Shown: positions 6,068-6,775 of the stretch, in pieces | How the letters are laid out: each line of letters opens with the position of its first letter | Position numbering within the stretch: the stretch's first letter is position 1 | Assembly: GCA_020859745.1 (NCBI GenBank) | Contig: JAJBVQ010000033.1 | Coordinates: 1 to 6,775, forward strand | Length of the DNA: 6,775 bases | From: Rikenellaceae bacterium | GTDB lineage: Bacteria; Bacteroidota; Bacteroidia; Bacteroidales; Rikenellaceae | Direction: 5' to 3' | The notes under the pieces: model-generated | What the model saw: only the letters and a program-made list of their open reading frames with translations | What the model was told of the DNA's origin: nothing | Database searches by the model: none | Translations under genes and position numbers: made by a program

Positions 6068-6090
6068 GGTTACGGATTCCGTGCCTTTTT
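6068..6090 (+). terminator. Terminator-like hairpin in the VWA gene leader
   Basis: GGT(t)ACGG (6068-6075) pairs with CCGTGCC (6079-6085) around an ATT loop, with one bulged T and one GU pair, and TTTTT follows at 6086-6090. It is only 18 nt before the start codon. It could terminate the upstream transcript, act as an attenuator, or be an inert relic of the duplication. Confidence 0.5.
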
Positions 6091-6108
6091 CTTATACCGA
6101 TTTACCCC

Positions 6109-6775
6109 ATGAGTTACCTTGCGCGGATCACGCAAAACTGTCCCACAGCGGTCGTCCTGCTGGTCGATCAGTCCGGCTCCATGGCCGAGCCCGCCCGGTG
6201 GAACGGACAGGCCGTCACCAAGGCGCAGGCCGTCGCTTCCGCCATCAACACCCTGCTGGCGGAGCTGGTCGCCCGTTCGCGGCGCGACGGCGGCTACCAG
6301 CACTACTACGACATCGCCGTGCTGGGCTACTCCGGCTCCGAAGTGCGGTCGCTGCTGCCCACCATCGGCAGCGAGCGGTTCCTATCGCCGGAAGTGCTCT
6401 CCGACAATCCCGCCGAGGTGCGCGACGTGCAGCGCATCCGCACGCTGCCCGGCGGGCGGCAGGTGGCCACCGTGATGCGCGAAAAGGTGTGGGTGCGGCC
6501 CGCCGCCGAGTGGAACACGCCGATGGCCGCCGCCTTCGGGGAGGCGCACAGGCTGCTCAAAGCGTGGTGCGCGAAATACAAAGGGCGGCCCTGCTACCCG
6601 CCGACGGTGATTAACATCACCGACGGCGAGGCGACGGACGGCACCCCGAAACAGCTGGCCGCGGCGGCCGAAAAGCTGCGCTCCCTCTCCACGGCGGACG
6701 GCAACGTGCTGCTGCTCAACGCCCCTATCTCCGGGGCCGGGCGCGAGCCGGTGCTCTTCCCGGCTTCGGCGGACG
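6109..6775 (+). CDS. von Willebrand factor type A domain protein (3' end outside window)
   Basis: The open frame from ATG 6109 runs 222 codons to the window end without a stop. The N-terminus MSYLARITQNCPTAVVLLVD has no signal peptide, so the protein is probably cytosolic. The VWA fold starts almost at once. The metal-ion-dependent adhesion site is complete: DQSGS with D20, S22 and S24, T137 in WNTPM, and D172 in NITDGE. This indicates Mg/Mn-dependent protein binding. A long insert (about 84-130) separates the first motif from the Thr. VWA proteins of this cytosolic type often act as scaffolds beside phosphatases, kinases or AAA ATPases, including TerY-type systems, but no partner is visible here. 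The start is chosen because the DxSxS motif normally lies near the N-terminus and upstream sequence is the RNA repeat. The leader contains a terminator-like hairpin. Confidence 0.88.
   Translation, partial: MSYLARITQNCPTAVVLLVDQSGSMAEPARWNGQAVTKAQAVASAINTLLAELVARSRRDGGYQHYYDIAVLGYSGSEVRSLLPTIGSERFLSPEVLSDNPAEVRDVQRIRTLPGGRQVATVMREKVWVRPAAEWNTPMAAAFGEAHRLLKAWCAKYKGRPCYPPTVINITDGEATDGTPKQLAAAAEKLRSLSTADGNVLLLNAPISGAGREPVLFPASAD

Larger units (their letters stand above)
6005..6090 (+). repeat. Diverged tandem copy of the 6S-like RNA 3' arm
   Basis: Aligned by eye to 5920-6001 with four or five single-base gaps, about 61 of 86 columns match. Anchors are GCACGG, CTTTG, TGGGT-GTTG, GTGTCG and a final 19-nt identical block (ACGGATTCCGTGCCTTTTT at 5983-6001 and 6072-6090). 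It contains the loop, apical 3' strand, bubble, closing 3' strand and terminator, but not the 5' arm. Its stem segments no longer complement the 5' arm well (GTTGCTC in place of GTTGTAC), which suggests that the first copy is the functional one. Confidence 0.7.

Noticed and set aside
5796..6614. Plus-strand open frame (272 codons) crossing the RNA region into the VWA gene
   Set aside because: It runs through the structured RNA, its repeat and the wrong frame of the VWA gene. Its C-terminal part is Ala/Arg-rich shadow sequence, while the frame from 6109 has a complete MIDAS.

Overview
The window looks like a chromosomal segment from a GC-rich gut member of the Bacteroidales, most likely Alistipes or a close Rikenellaceae relative. 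The evidence is Bacteroidota-type promoters (TAnnTTTG -7 boxes, two with a TTG element 19 nt upstream), no Shine-Dalgarno sequences, a Bacteroides-type secreted sialidase, a lipoprotein with a lipocalin-like domain of the kind seen in Bacteroidales, and high GC. The genus is an inference; no rRNA or marker gene is present.

Layout. Bases 1-53 hold only the 3' flank of the sialidase gene, and I see no clear terminator there. Two genes are read leftwards from about 2.5 kb: an NfsA-like nitroreductase (1739-2512) and, 41 nt after it, a secreted exo-sialidase (54-1697). They may share a transcript. A 98-bp divergent region carries back-to-back promoters for the nitroreductase and for dapF. All remaining genes are read rightwards: dapF (2611-3408, diaminopimelate/lysine synthesis), a 71-aa charged protein (3531-3746) with a terminator, an alpha/beta hydrolase (3945-4760), and a lipoprotein (4847-5443) with a strong terminator.

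From 5496 to 6108 there is no credible protein gene, but the stretch is highly structured. The left part (about 5524-5833) has three diverged copies of a roughly 35-nt motif, an exact 25-bp direct repeat 110 bp apart, and several hairpins. The right part has a TATATTTG -7 box followed by an RNA that folds into one long rod: closing stem, one-sided central bubble, long apical stem, U-tract terminator. That is the architecture of 6S RNA. Its 3' arm and terminator are then repeated in tandem as a diverged copy (6005-6090), which forms the leader of the last gene.

The last gene (6109 to the window end, truncated) encodes a von Willebrand factor A protein with a complete metal-binding MIDAS motif; its operon partners lie outside the window. 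The protein genes are mostly independent housekeeping or accessory functions. The item that most deserves attention is the 6S-like RNA with its duplicated 3' arm.
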